This document shows positions 30,209 through 39,024 of a DNA stretch of 64,000 bases, one piece after another. Origin of the DNA: Citrobacter freundii (GTDB lineage: Bacteria > Pseudomonadota > Gammaproteobacteria > Enterobacterales > Enterobacteriaceae). The translations under genes were made by a program, and so were the position numbers. Numbering within the stretch: position 1 is the first letter of the stretch; each line of letters opens with the position of its first letter. The stretch spans positions 2,232,001-2,296,000 of the forward strand of contig NZ_CP099222.1 in assembly GCF_029717145.1 (NCBI RefSeq). The letters run 5' to 3'. A model generated the notes under the pieces. That model was given only the letters and a program-made list of their open reading frames with translations. It had not been told where the DNA came from and searched no databases.

Positions 30209-30319
30209 TTAATTACTAATGGTGAACATATCCCAACTGGCGATAGCCGAGAGGTGGGAGAAGCGAGAGAGCCGCTGGAACGTGCGGGTGAGCTGTTGGT
30301 AATTCGTACTGTTACTCAT
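30209..30319 (-). pseudogene. Displaced original 5' end of the M32 carboxypeptidase gene
   Basis: Read on the minus strand from ATG at 30319 it gives MSNSTNYQQLTRTFQRLSRF and onwards for 36 codons before a stop. Residues 8-34 align with residues 8-34 of the carboxypeptidase at 26398-27885 (LTRTFQRLSRFSHLS-IASWDMFT). It is the former start of that gene, or one like it, separated from the body by the inserted element. Confidence 0.8.
30219..30244. repeat. Right copy of the 26-bp direct repeat (attR-like)
   Basis: Exact 26-bp match to 27785-27810, same orientation. It marks the far junction of the roughly 2.4-kb remnant that contains the integrase fragment, the IS and the DUF4145 fragment. Confidence 0.75.
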
Positions 30320-30423
30320 TATTTTCGTTCTCGTTCTGTTGGACCAGACCTGTGAGTCTAACGTGATTTACCGCATTTACCCATTCCTCGGCAGAGAATG
30401 CGAAATGTTGGTAGCTTGTAAGT

Positions 30424-30442
30424 GATAATGATACTTCTTATC
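30424..30442. promoter_or_regulatory. Fur-box-like site upstream of the CPBP gene
   Basis: GATAATGATACTTCTTATC matches 16 of 19 positions of the Fur consensus GATAATGATAATCATTATC. It ends 55 bp before the start codon at 30498, a usual place for a repressor site over a promoter. Confidence 0.65.
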
Positions 30443-30497
30443 ATAAACAAAATTTGATGCTTTAAGCTATGGCGTAATCTTTTAGCAGGGAGCCGGT

Positions 30498-31187
30498 ATG
30501 CAACAGGAAATCAGTAGTGACTATATCGCCAGAACTCGGGCAGTATCCGGTTGTTTTTCGATGTTTATTCTGATGTTTGGCCTCACGTTTGTCCCCCTTT
30601 TTTTTGCTGAAAGCGCGCTGTTACAGGCGCAGGGATTACTGTTCCCACTGTTGTTTGCTGCGGAGTTCGTTGTGCTGGTACCGCTGTATTATTTCTTCTT
30701 TAGCAAAAGAGCAGGTCTGGGAAAGGGCACGTTTAACGTGACGTGGTTTGGTATTTTATTTGTCGCACTTTTGCTGGTGCAGTTTGCCGGGCCCTGGCTG
30801 CTGGGAATAAGACAAAATGAAGAATGGGTGACAACCCAGGTATCACTACGTAGTTACGCGCTGTGGCTGTCGAGTTTGTCGCTGATATTTATTGCCCCGG
30901 TTTATGAGGAAATGATTTTCCGCGGCTGCCTGTTCAATGCCTTTCAGTACTGGTTCAAGGATAAAACCTGGTTGACGTCTGCGGTGGTGTCCGCCATTTT
31001 CGCGCTGATGCACACGCAGTATGTGGATTTTAGGACGTTATTGCTGTTGTTTATCGTGTCACTGGTTCTGATTTATGCCCGAATTAAAAGTAACGGCATA
31101 CTGATGCCAATTATGCTGCATATCTTGATGAACGGGACGGTGGTGGGCATGCAAATCGCGGCTCAGGCATTCGTGCCGTCCACGTAA
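30498..31187 (+). CDS. CPBP-family intramembrane glutamic endopeptidase homologue
   Basis: A 229-residue membrane protein of the CPBP/Abi (CAAX protease-like) family with about seven or eight hydrophobic segments. The motif EEMIFRG (about residues 137-143) is followed by a helix with FALMH (about 174-178) and a late HILMN (about 215-219). These supply the Glu, Glu, Arg and His residues of the family active site. Bacterial members are linked to bacteriocin immunity or protein processing; no bacteriocin gene is seen here. A GGGAG site precedes the start, and a Fur-like box lies upstream. Not in the E. coli K-12 order. Confidence 0.8.
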   Translation: MQQEISSDYIARTRAVSGCFSMFILMFGLTFVPLFFAESALLQAQGLLFPLLFAAEFVVLVPLYYFFFSKRAGLGKGTFNVTWFGILFVALLLVQFAGPWLLGIRQNEEWVTTQVSLRSYALWLSSLSLIFIAPVYEEMIFRGCLFNAFQYWFKDKTWLTSAVVSAIFALMHTQYVDFRTLLLLFIVSLVLIYARIKSNGILMPIMLHILMNGTVVGMQIAAQAFVPST

Positions 31188-31219
31188 TGCGGTGTGCCCG
31201 GCGATACCGGGCATCACAA

Positions 31220-32473
31220 TCAGGCGTGCAAACGGTGATGTAAACGGGACCCCACCAGTAGCGCAAGGATCAGCATCAACGCAATAAACCCGCCGACGCC
31301 GTTCCAGCCGTAGTTATGCCAGAAAACGCCACCCAGCGTACCTGCAATGCTCGATCCCAGGTAATAACAGAACAGATACAACGACGAGGCCTGACCTTTG
31401 GCGCGTTTAGCGCGCGGACCAATCCAGCTGCTGGCCACCGAATGTGCGGCAAAGAAACCGGCGGAAAAGAGCAGCATCCCGGCAAAAATCAGCCACAGTG
31501 AGGTGAACAGCGTCATCAACAAGCCTACGAGCATCACGCCAGTCGAGAACAACATCACCGGGCCACGACCGTAGCGGGTGGTCATTGACCCTGCTTTGGG
31601 GGAACTCCAGGTACCGGTAAGGTAAGCCACGGACAGCAGGCCGACCACCGCCTGACTGAGTTCCCAGGGCGACAGCATCAGGCGGTAGCCGATGTAGTTA
31701 AACAGCGTGACAAACGACCCCATCAATAAGAATCCAACCACGAAAAGTAGCGGCAATCCGGGGTCACGCCAGTGCAGGCGGAAATTAATAAACAATGACT
31801 TAGGCCGCAGTGACGTCGGTCTGAAGTGGCGCGATTCGGGTAAGATTTTCCAGAACATCAGCGCGGAGGCCAGCGCAAAACAGCCGATAGCCGCCAGCGC
31901 AATACGCCAGTTAAAAAAGTCGGTAAATACTCCGCTGATCAACCGGCCACTCATGCCGCCAATCGAGTTACCGCTGATATACAGCCCCATCGAAAAGGCG
32001 ACAAAGCTAGGGTGGATCTCCTCGCTGAGATAGGTCATACCTACCGCGGCGACCCCGCTTAATGACAGGCCAATCAATGCACGCATGATCAGGATACCGT
32101 GCCAGCTGGTCATCATCGTTGAAAGTAAGGTGCAGCAGGAAGCCAGCAGGAGCGCGGTGACCATTACCGGCTTGCGGCCAATGGCGTCGGAAAGCGGGCC
32201 GGTAAACAGGAGACCGATTGCCAGCATGGCGGTGGAGATAGACAGTGAAATACTGCTGCTGGCAGGCGATACGCCAAACTCATGGGACAGTACCGGCAGG
32301 ATCGGTTGTACACAATACAGCAGGGCAAATGTCGCCAGCCCGGCGGAAAACAGTGCCAGCGTGACGCGCATAAAAGAGGCGGTGCCGCGTTTTATAAACG
32401 CATCTGGCTGGGAGATAATCTGTTCATCAACATCGCTTGTCGGGGCAGTATCGACAGTAGTTGTACGGCTCAC
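31220..32473 (-). CDS. ynfM: MFS transporter YnfM
   Basis: A 417-residue major-facilitator protein equal in length to E. coli YnfM and nearly identical. Twelve transmembrane segments, with the MFS motif A GPLSDAIGRKPVM between helices 2 and 3. YnfM has been linked to arabinose efflux by sequence and, in E. coli, to acetate or drug phenotypes, but its natural substrate is uncertain. It is divergent from the LysR gene ynfL, the usual layout of a regulator and its target. Confidence 0.93.
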   Translation of the reverse strand: MSRTTTVDTAPTSDVDEQIISQPDAFIKRGTASFMRVTLALFSAGLATFALLYCVQPILPVLSHEFGVSPASSSISLSISTAMLAIGLLFTGPLSDAIGRKPVMVTALLLASCCTLLSTMMTSWHGILIMRALIGLSLSGVAAVGMTYLSEEIHPSFVAFSMGLYISGNSIGGMSGRLISGVFTDFFNWRIALAAIGCFALASALMFWKILPESRHFRPTSLRPKSLFINFRLHWRDPGLPLLFVVGFLLMGSFVTLFNYIGYRLMLSPWELSQAVVGLLSVAYLTGTWSSPKAGSMTTRYGRGPVMLFSTGVMLVGLLMTLFTSLWLIFAGMLLFSAGFFAAHSVASSWIGPRAKRAKGQASSLYLFCYYLGSSIAGTLGGVFWHNYGWNGVGGFIALMLILALLVGSRLHHRLHA

Positions 32474-32569
32474 ATGAAATCCATTGGGTATACAGGACTA
32501 GTCTTTAGAGTATGAAAATCACAATATTCTGTCTAATATATTAATAATCTCAAATAATATTTTAAAAAT

Positions 32570-33469
32570 ATGAATATTGAACTGCGTCACCTGCGCTACT
32601 TTGTGGCGGTTGCGGAAGAACTCCATTTTGGCCGTGCGGCGGCCCGGCTGAACATTTCCCAACCTCCGTTGAGCCAACAGATCCAAATCCTCGAGCAGCA
32701 GGTGGGTGCCAGATTGCTGGCGCGAACCAACCGCAGCGTGGCGCTGACCGCCGCAGGTAGGCAGTTTCTGGCCGACAGTCGGCAGATCCTCGGGCTGGTG
32801 AATGAAGCCGCAGCAAGAGCTGAACGTCTGCATTTGGGCGAAGCGGGTGAGTTGCGTATCGGATTTACCTCCTCAGCACCGTTTATTAAGGCGGTGTCAG
32901 ATACGCTGTCCTTTTTTCGCCAGGCTTACCCCGATGTGCATATGCAAACCCGTGAAATGAATACCCGCGAGCAGATTGCCCCATTAAGCGAAGGGACGCT
33001 GGATATGGGACTGCTGCGCAATACGCAACTACCTGACACTCTGCACCGGGAGGTTATCCTGCACGAACCGCTGATGGCGATGATCCCGCGAGCGCATCCA
33101 TTGGCACAAAAGCCGGTTGTTACTCTGGCGGAACTTTCCCGCGAGCCGTTTGTCTTTTTTGACCCGCACGTGGGGACCGGATTGTATGACGATATTCTTG
33201 GCCTGATGCGTCGCTACGACCTGAAGCCGACTATAACTCAGGAGGTCGGGGAGGCGATGACCATTATCGGCCTGGTGGCGGCGGGGTTGGGGGTGTCTAT
33301 TCTGCCAGCCTCATTTAAACGGGTACAGCTGTATGAAATGTGTTGGGTACCGATAGCAGAAGAGGATGCTGTATCTGAAATGTGGCTGGTGTGGCCTAAA
33401 CATCGCGAGCAAAGCCATGCTGCGCAACGCTTTCGCCAGCAGCTTTTAGCGGCGGTACAACGTGCTTAA
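32570..33469 (+). CDS. ynfL: LysR-family regulator YnfL
   Basis: A 299-residue LysR-type regulator. The N-terminal winged helix (MNIELRHLRYFVAVAEELHF, then AARLNISQPPLSQQI) is followed by an inducer-binding domain with the usual AALGVSILPAS-like hinge (GLGVSILPASFK). It is divergent from ynfM, 96 bp apart, so it likely controls that gene. E. coli YnfL is uncharacterised to my knowledge. Confidence 0.93.
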   Translation: MNIELRHLRYFVAVAEELHFGRAAARLNISQPPLSQQIQILEQQVGARLLARTNRSVALTAAGRQFLADSRQILGLVNEAAARAERLHLGEAGELRIGFTSSAPFIKAVSDTLSFFRQAYPDVHMQTREMNTREQIAPLSEGTLDMGLLRNTQLPDTLHREVILHEPLMAMIPRAHPLAQKPVVTLAELSREPFVFFDPHVGTGLYDDILGLMRRYDLKPTITQEVGEAMTIIGLVAAGLGVSILPASFKRVQLYEMCWVPIAEEDAVSEMWLVWPKHREQSHAAQRFRQQLLAAVQRA

Positions 33470-33563
33470 ATTAGTTTAAAAACCGGTGAAAATGTGCGGT
33501 AAATCACACGGCTAAGTAAAAAGTTGACGGAAACCATTGAAGTACTTCACCATAGCCTACAGA

Positions 33564-33585
33564 TTATTTCGGAGCGCGAAAATAA
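33564..33585. promoter_or_regulatory. Mlc operator at the mlc promoter
   Basis: A near-palindrome, TTATTTCG at the left and CGAAAATAA at the right with 5 bp between, matches the Mlc/NagC-type operator (TTATTTyG ... CrAAATAA) apart from one extra A. It lies 12 bp upstream of the mlc start codon, consistent with known autoregulation in E. coli. Confidence 0.75.
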
Positions 33586-33597
33586 AGGGAGTAAGTG

Positions 33598-34818
33598 GTG
33601 GTTGCTGATAGTCAGCCTGGGCATATCGATCAAATTAAGCAGACCAATGCGGGCGCGGTTTATCGCCTGATAGATCAGCTCGGACCGGTATCGCGTATTG
33701 ATCTCTCTCGCCTGGCGCAATTAGCGCCTGCCAGTATTACCAAGATTGTCCGCGAAATGCTCGAAGCACATTTGGTGCAAGAACTGGAAATCAAAGAAGC
33801 CGGGAGTCGTGGGCGTCCGGCCGTTGGCCTGGTTGTCGAGACGGAAGCCTGGCACTACTTATCTATTCGTATCAGTCGTGGCGAAATTTTTCTCGCACTG
33901 CGCGATCTCAGCAGCAAACTGGTGGTTGAAGATTGCCTTGAAATGGCGCTGGTCTCCGAGATCCCGCTGCTCGATCGTGTGATTGCGCAGGTCGATCAAT
34001 TCTTCATTCGTCATCAGCAAAAGCTTGAACGCTTAACGTCCATTGCCATCACCATGCCGGGCATTATCGATACCGAGAATGGCATCGTTCATCGCATGCC
34101 GTTTTACGATGACGTTAAAGAGATGCCACTGGGTGACGCGCTGGAGAGTCATACCGGGGTACCGGTATACATTCAGCACGATATCAGCGCCTGGACCATG
34201 GCTGAAGCGCTTTTTGGTGCATCGCGCGGTGCCCGCGACGTGATTCAGGTAGTGATTGACCACAACGTGGGCGCGGGGGTGATCACCGACGGCCATTTAC
34301 TGCATGCGGGCAGCAGCAGTCTGGTCGAGATTGGCCATACGCAGGTGGACCCGTATGGCAAGCGTTGTTACTGCGGGAATCATGGGTGTCTGGAAACGAT
34401 AGCCAGTGTAGACAGCGTTCTTGAACTCGCACAGGTGCGTCTGAAGCAGTCGATGAGCTCCTCACTGCATGGCCAACCGTTGACGGTGGATTCAATATGC
34501 CTTGCCGCCATGCAGGGTGATTTATTGGCGAAAGATATTATTAACGGCGTCGGTACGCATGTGGGACGCATCCTGGCCATCATGGTGAATTTATTCAACC
34601 CGCAAAAGATTTTGATCGGTTCTCCGCTCAGCAAGGCCGCAGATATTCTGTTTCCGACCATTGCTGACAGTATTCGCCAACAGGCGTTGCCAGCCTACAG
34701 TAAGCACATTGTTGTTGAGAGCACACAGTTTACCAATCAGGGAACGATGGCAGGGGCCGCACTCGTGAAGGACGCGATGTATAACGGTTCTTTGTTGATT
34801 CGTCTATTACAGGGTTAA
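33598..34818 (+). CDS. mlc: Transcriptional repressor Mlc (DgsA), ROK family
   Basis: A 406-residue ROK-family repressor, equal in length to E. coli Mlc. An N-terminal winged helix (about residues 12-72, with SRIDLSRLAQLAPASITKIV) precedes the ROK domain. The zinc site is visible as GHTQVDP and CYCGNHGC (about 247-264). Mlc represses ptsG, ptsHI, manXYZ and malT and is sequestered by dephosphorylated EIICB-Glc. The GTG at 33598 gives MVADSQPGH, as in E. coli MVAENQPGH; an in-frame GTG at 33595 is one codon earlier. An Mlc operator lies just upstream. Confidence 0.96.
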   Translation: MVADSQPGHIDQIKQTNAGAVYRLIDQLGPVSRIDLSRLAQLAPASITKIVREMLEAHLVQELEIKEAGSRGRPAVGLVVETEAWHYLSIRISRGEIFLALRDLSSKLVVEDCLEMALVSEIPLLDRVIAQVDQFFIRHQQKLERLTSIAITMPGIIDTENGIVHRMPFYDDVKEMPLGDALESHTGVPVYIQHDISAWTMAEALFGASRGARDVIQVVIDHNVGAGVITDGHLLHAGSSSLVEIGHTQVDPYGKRCYCGNHGCLETIASVDSVLELAQVRLKQSMSSSLHGQPLTVDSICLAAMQGDLLAKDIINGVGTHVGRILAIMVNLFNPQKILIGSPLSKAADILFPTIADSIRQQALPAYSKHIVVESTQFTNQGTMAGAALVKDAMYNGSLLIRLLQG

Positions 34819-34943
34819 CATTTTTTAACTGTTGTACAAAAAATTGCGCTATCTCAAGCTGATTCAGGTTCTCTTACCTTAGACTTTCTCCACTGTATTA
34901 TTTTCCTGGCTTATATTTTCAAAGCATAACGGTGGAGTTAGTG

Positions 34944-35639
34944 ATGCTGAAGCGTTTCTTTATTACAGGTACAGACACTTCTGTTGGGAAGACAGTGGTT
35001 TCCCGCGCATTACTACAAGCGTTAGCGTCAGGGGGTAAATGTGTTGCGGGTTATAAACCCGTGGCTAAAGGCAGCAAAGAGACGCCGGAAGGCTTGCGGA
35101 ACAAAGATGCGCTAGTGCTGCAAAGCGTTTCTTCCCTGGAATTGCCTTACGAGGCGGTCAATCCTATTGCGCTGAGCGAAGACGAAAGTAGTGTGGCGCA
35201 TAGCGGCCCGATCAACTACACCCTGTTGTCCAATGGACTCGCCAGCCTGAGCGAAAAGGTTGATCACGTGGTGGTCGAAGGGACCGGCGGGTGGCGCAGT
35301 CTGATGAACGATTTGCGTCCGTTGTCGGAGTGGGTGGTTCAGGAACAGCTACCCGTGCTGATGGTAGTGGGGATTCAGGAAGGCTGCATTAATCATGCCA
35401 TCCTTACGGCGCAGGCGATTGCCAGTGACGGACTGCCGCTGATTGGTTGGGTAGCGAACCGCATTAACCCCGGATTGGCGCATTACGCTGAAATCATCGA
35501 CGTGCTCGGCAAGAAATTACCTGCCCCGTTGATCGGCGAGTTGCCGTACCTGCCGCGCGCAGAGCAGCGAGAGCTGTCTCAGTATATCCGACTGTCAATG
35601 CTCGGCAGCGTGCTGTCGGTAGATAGAGTCATGGCGTAA
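34944..35639 (+). CDS. ynfK: Dethiobiotin synthetase paralogue BioD2 (YnfK)
   Basis: A 231-residue ATP-dependent dethiobiotin synthetase-like protein, same length as E. coli YnfK. The P-loop [16 protein letters not shown] is at residues 5-20, with the [13 protein letters not shown] segment and [11 protein letters not shown] following. It can form the ureido ring of dethiobiotin, but the main enzyme in E. coli is BioD, so this is a paralogue of unclear use. The start at 34944 (MLKRFFITG) is by homology. Its last 45 bp overlap the end of the convergent clcB. Confidence 0.93.
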   Translation: MLKRFFITGTDTSVGKTVVSRALLQALASGGKCVAGYKPVAKGSKETPEGLRNKDALVLQSVSSLELPYEAVNPIALSEDESSVAHSGPINYTLLSNGLASLSEKVDHVVVEGTGGWRSLMNDLRPLSEWVVQEQLPVLMVVGIQEGCINHAILTAQAIASDGLPLIGWVANRINPGLAHYAEIIDVLGKKLPAPLIGELPYLPRAEQRELSQYIRLSMLGSVLSVDRVMA

Positions 35640-36848
35640 CGTTCGCGACAGCACGGAAGCCACGACGCAAGCAATCAATAAGCCGGGGAGTAGACGATAC
35701 TCCCCGGTCATTTCACAGACCATCAGCGTAGACATAATCGGTGCGTGCGTTGTCGCCGCCAACAACGTCGCCATCCCGGTTAATCCCAGCAGCACCGCAA
35801 TCTCATCTGTATCGGGAAGCCAGAATCCCCACAGGCGACCCAACAGCATACCAACCGACAGGCCGACAAACAGGGTCGGTGTGAACACACCGCCCGGCGC
35901 GCCAGAACCACTGCTGGCCAGTACAGCCAGTAATTTGCAGATAAAAATCCCGGAGATAACCGAAAGCAGCGGCGGGGAGAGTAAAAACGACTGCACCACG
36001 CTGTAGCCATTTCCCCAAACGGTTGGTGTGAATAACGACAGCACGCCAACGATCAATCCCCCCAGCGCCAACTGCCACGGTGGTGAAAGTTTCAGGCGTA
36101 AAAAACCGGTGTGGCTGGTGGTCATCAGCCACATAAAGAGAGGGCCGCAGATCCCTGCCGCCACGCCGGTACTGACAATCATCAGATAGTCCAGCGCGTG
36201 CAGCTCTCGCGACAAATGCACGGTATAAAGCAGCGCGTTGCTGTCACTGAGTAAATGAGTGGTGAGCAAGGCGACAACGGCGGAGACGACAACCGGTCCC
36301 AGCGATGCCAGAATTAACGTGCCAAACAGGACTTCAGCAATAAACAGGCTGCCGGCCAGTGGCGCATGGTACGCACCGGCCATGCCGGCGGCAGCACCGC
36401 AGGCAATCCATAACTTCCATTCCGTGCGTGGGGTAAAGCGTTGTGCAAAACAGGATGCTGCCAGCGCCGCCAGTAAGATCATGGCGCCTTCACGTCCGAT
36501 GGCACTCCCGCTGGCGACCACCAGCAATGACGCCAACGACTTCACCAGGCTGGCGCTAACGTCAAACTGGCCGTCAGTTTGCAGTGCTTCCATATAATCC
36601 GTAGGCGCCTGCGGGCGCTGCCGGTTAAATTTCTGCCAGCCCCACAGCAGTAAGCCTGCGGCAAGGCCGCCCAGAGCCGGGGTCAGCATGCGTCGCAGTG
36701 GTGACAGACTGGACGCCGCATTAACCAGACTGCCGGTGTCATTACTCAGGAAAAGCCACTCCAGGAGCAGCATGGCGTGGCGGAACCCGGCCACCGCCAG
36801 TGCTGCCAGGATACCAATCAGCGCGGCGAACACCAGACGGCGAAGCAT
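35595..36848 (-). CDS. clcB: Voltage-gated CLC chloride channel homologue ClcB
   Basis: A 417-residue CLC-family membrane protein. The selectivity-filter motif [10 protein letters not shown] (about residues 108-117) and [11 protein letters not shown] (about 313-323) are intact. E. coli ClcB works with ClcA in extreme acid resistance. The start at 36848 ([12 protein letters not shown]) fits the E. coli protein; an ATG at 36884 overlaps the dmsD stop codon (TAATG) and would add 12 residues by translational coupling, so it is a real alternative. The 3' end overlaps ynfK. Confidence 0.92.
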   Translation of the reverse strand: MLRRLVFAALIGILAALAVAGFRHAMLLLEWLFLSNDTGSLVNAASSLSPLRRMLTPALGGLAAGLLLWGWQKFNRQRPQAPTDYMEALQTDGQFDVSASLVKSLASLLVVASGSAIGREGAMILLAALAASCFAQRFTPRTEWKLWIACGAAAGMAGAYHAPLAGSLFIAEVLFGTLILASLGPVVVSAVVALLTTHLLSDSNALLYTVHLSRELHALDYLMIVSTGVAAGICGPLFMWLMTTSHTGFLRLKLSPPWQLALGGLIVGVLSLFTPTVWGNGYSVVQSFLLSPPLLSVISGIFICKLLAVLASSGSGAPGGVFTPTLFVGLSVGMLLGRLWGFWLPDTDEIAVLLGLTGMATLLAATTHAPIMSTLMVCEMTGEYRLLPGLLIACVVASVLSRTLRHDSIYRQHAAEH

Positions 36849-36883
36849 TGCGCGCAGGTCGGGATAGGCGTGCAAATGATGCA

Positions 36884-37498
36884 TTAACGAAATAATGGCT
36901 TCACAGCGACGGGGATCAGCAACTGCGACTGCCAATGCGCCAGCGTGAGTCGGGCCAGTTCCCCCAGGGCCTGATAAAACGGATGTTCGGCTTTCTCGAT
37001 AAAGACTTCGAGGAAACGGCCCGACCAGGGTAACAGATGCCAGGCCAGCAGTTGTTCGCACGCGTTATGATGGCCATTTTCAGCAAGCCAGGCGGTTAAT
37101 AGCAGCAGAGAGCCGAAGTGATCTTCGGGTTCGTTTTGCTGCATGTCGAACTGGATACCGTTGTCGCGCATCCACTGACGCAATGCCAGCGTGGATTCAC
37201 CAAACAAGACGTTTTCACGATCCAGCCAGACGGAACCCCATGGCGGAGAAGGCAGTGCGTACGGACCAACGAACAAACGCTGCCAGGCCTGTGAGAGTGA
37301 TTCATCGGCTTCAATCTGAAACTGGCTAACCAGTTCGCACAGCGTATCGTCAGACAGTGGCCATTGCGTCTGCCAGCCATTGGCTCTTAGCGCACTAATG
37401 AGCGGGGCCGCTTCTGCGCTGTCTGGCGCATAGTAAAATAGTGCACCCAGCACGCGCGCTGCGGTGGAGAAGTTGTCACGTTGAGAAAAAGAGGTCAT
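36884..37498 (-). CDS. dmsD: Tat proofreading chaperone DmsD
   Basis: A 204-residue member of the TorD/DmsD chaperone family, same length as E. coli DmsD. The all-helical protein binds the twin-arginine leader of DmsA- and YnfE-type catalytic subunits until cofactor loading is done. The family segment [15 protein letters not shown] (about residues 84-98) is present. It is the last gene of the ynf operon, 42 bp after ynfH, and its stop overlaps a possible clcB start. Confidence 0.95.
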   Translation of the reverse strand: MTSFSQRDNFSTAARVLGALFYYAPDSAEAAPLISALRANGWQTQWPLSDDTLCELVSQFQIEADESLSQAWQRLFVGPYALPSPPWGSVWLDRENVLFGESTLALRQWMRDNGIQFDMQQNEPEDHFGSLLLLTAWLAENGHHNACEQLLAWHLLPWSGRFLEVFIEKAEHPFYQALGELARLTLAHWQSQLLIPVAVKPLFR

Positions 37499-37540
37499 GC
37501 AAACAATCCTGAAAAGTGCGGGCTTCCCCGCACTCGTGAG

Positions 37541-38395
37541 TTAACCTGCAACAGCCATACCGACTGTCATATGCAGACCGTAAAACAATCCGCGGCCAAT
37601 GATTTCACCGGCAAGCAGGAGAATTAAGCCGAGCGCCAGACCTGTAATATGAGGTTCTTTGCGGCGGATCAGGGGGCAAATCCAGCAACCCAGACCGGCG
37701 GCGAGCAACAGGATGCGCCAAACCTGCAAACGGCCATACTCGGGTACCAGCGCCGTTGCGTCTTGCACCGAACTGTGAATTTCACCGAGCGACACGCCCT
37801 GTAGAGCAATAACCCCAATGCAAACCAACAGGGCCAGAACGCTAATGCTGGCGTATGTCGCGGCGTTAAATGAGACGCGAACGGTACGCAGTAGCAGGGC
37901 AGCAAACAGCGGGCCACTCAGCAACACCGTCATGAAAAAGGCCACGGTGGTGTAACCATTATACCAGGTCGGCACGGTCTCTATCTGGTAAACCTGGGTC
38001 ATCGCCCAGACAAATACAACGCCGAGGAGCATGCTCACCAGCAGCCAGATTTTACCCAGCGCTGCGGGCATTTTACCGAGAAAAGCCACCAGCCACCAGA
38101 CGCCACCGATGGCGAAAAATAACGATCCGCTGGCTATTTCGTTACTCAGCGCCGAGGCACCGACCCGGTTTAGTGAATTAAGTGCCCGCAGTGGAGAGCC
38201 CAGGTGCATTACCGAGGCGAGAAACCCGATGCCCATCACCACCCACAGAAAGAACATGCTGCGAACGAGACGCTGTCTTGTCGCATCATCTTTGGCGGAG
38301 AGCCAACATAGCCCGCTCACAATCAGCGCGCCAACGACGCATTGTCCTAGTACCGTAAACAGTACCAGCGGCCATTCATGCCATCCATTGCCCAT
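37541..38395 (-). CDS. ynfH: DMSO/selenate reductase membrane anchor YnfH
   Basis: A 284-residue DmsC-family anchor with eight hydrophobic helices, same length as E. coli YnfH. It holds the catalytic and iron-sulphur subunits at the membrane and takes electrons from menaquinol. It starts one base after the ynfG stop codon, so translation is coupled. Confidence 0.95.
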   Translation of the reverse strand: MGNGWHEWPLVLFTVLGQCVVGALIVSGLCWLSAKDDATRQRLVRSMFFLWVVMGIGFLASVMHLGSPLRALNSLNRVGASALSNEIASGSLFFAIGGVWWLVAFLGKMPAALGKIWLLVSMLLGVVFVWAMTQVYQIETVPTWYNGYTTVAFFMTVLLSGPLFAALLLRTVRVSFNAATYASISVLALLVCIGVIALQGVSLGEIHSSVQDATALVPEYGRLQVWRILLLAAGLGCWICPLIRRKEPHITGLALGLILLLAGEIIGRGLFYGLHMTVGMAVAG

Positions 38396-38396
38396 G

Positions 38397-39014
38397 TTAC
38401 ACCTCCCTCGGGTTTGCCAGATAACCGGTGGTATCCCCGGTTGGACGGCTGTTGGCGTTGGGTTTAATCACAATGTTCGGTTTGGTAAAGTGTGCACCCG
38501 GTAGTGGAGCCACCGCCGCCAACGTCCCGTGCTTTTTGCGCAGTTCATCAATGGGGCCAAAGTCCAGCGCGCGTAACGGGCAGGACTCAACGCAGATGGG
38601 TTTTTTACCGTCGGCAACGCGGTCATGGCAGCCGTCACATTTGGTCATATGTCCTTTGGTCGCGTTGTACTGCGGAGCGCCGTAAGGGCAGGCCATATGA
38701 CAATAGCGGCAGCCAATACACACGTCCTCATCAACAACGACAAAGCCATCTTCACGTTTATGCATGGCTCCGCTCGGACACACCTTAGTGCAGGCCGGAT
38801 CTTCGCAGTGGTTACATGAGATCGACAAATAATAGGCGAAGACGTTTTGCTGCCAGACGCCGTTATCTTCCTGCCAGTCACCCCCTGCGTATTCGTAAAT
38901 ACGCCGGAAGCTAACATCCGGGGTTAAATCTTTATAGTCTTTACAGGCCAGTTCGCAGGTTTTGCAACCGGTGCAACGGGCGGAGTCGATAAAAAATCCG
39001 TACTGCGCATTCAT
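38397..39014 (-). CDS. ynfG: DMSO/selenate reductase iron-sulphur subunit YnfG
   Basis: A 205-residue ferredoxin-type subunit with four cysteine clusters for four [4Fe-4S] centres. Examples are CTGCKTCELACKDYKDL (near residue 14), CNHCEDPACTKVCPSGA (near 66), CIGCRYCHMACP (near 98) and CDGCHDR with CVESCPLRAL. It passes electrons from YnfH to the catalytic subunit. Spacing to its neighbours is 1 and 10 bp, so all are one transcript. Confidence 0.96.
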   Translation of the reverse strand: MNAQYGFFIDSARCTGCKTCELACKDYKDLTPDVSFRRIYEYAGGDWQEDNGVWQQNVFAYYLSISCNHCEDPACTKVCPSGAMHKREDGFVVVDEDVCIGCRYCHMACPYGAPQYNATKGHMTKCDGCHDRVADGKKPICVESCPLRALDFGPIDELRKKHGTLAAVAPLPGAHFTKPNIVIKPNANSRPTGDTTGYLANPREV

Positions 39015-39024
39015 GAGCTATTCC

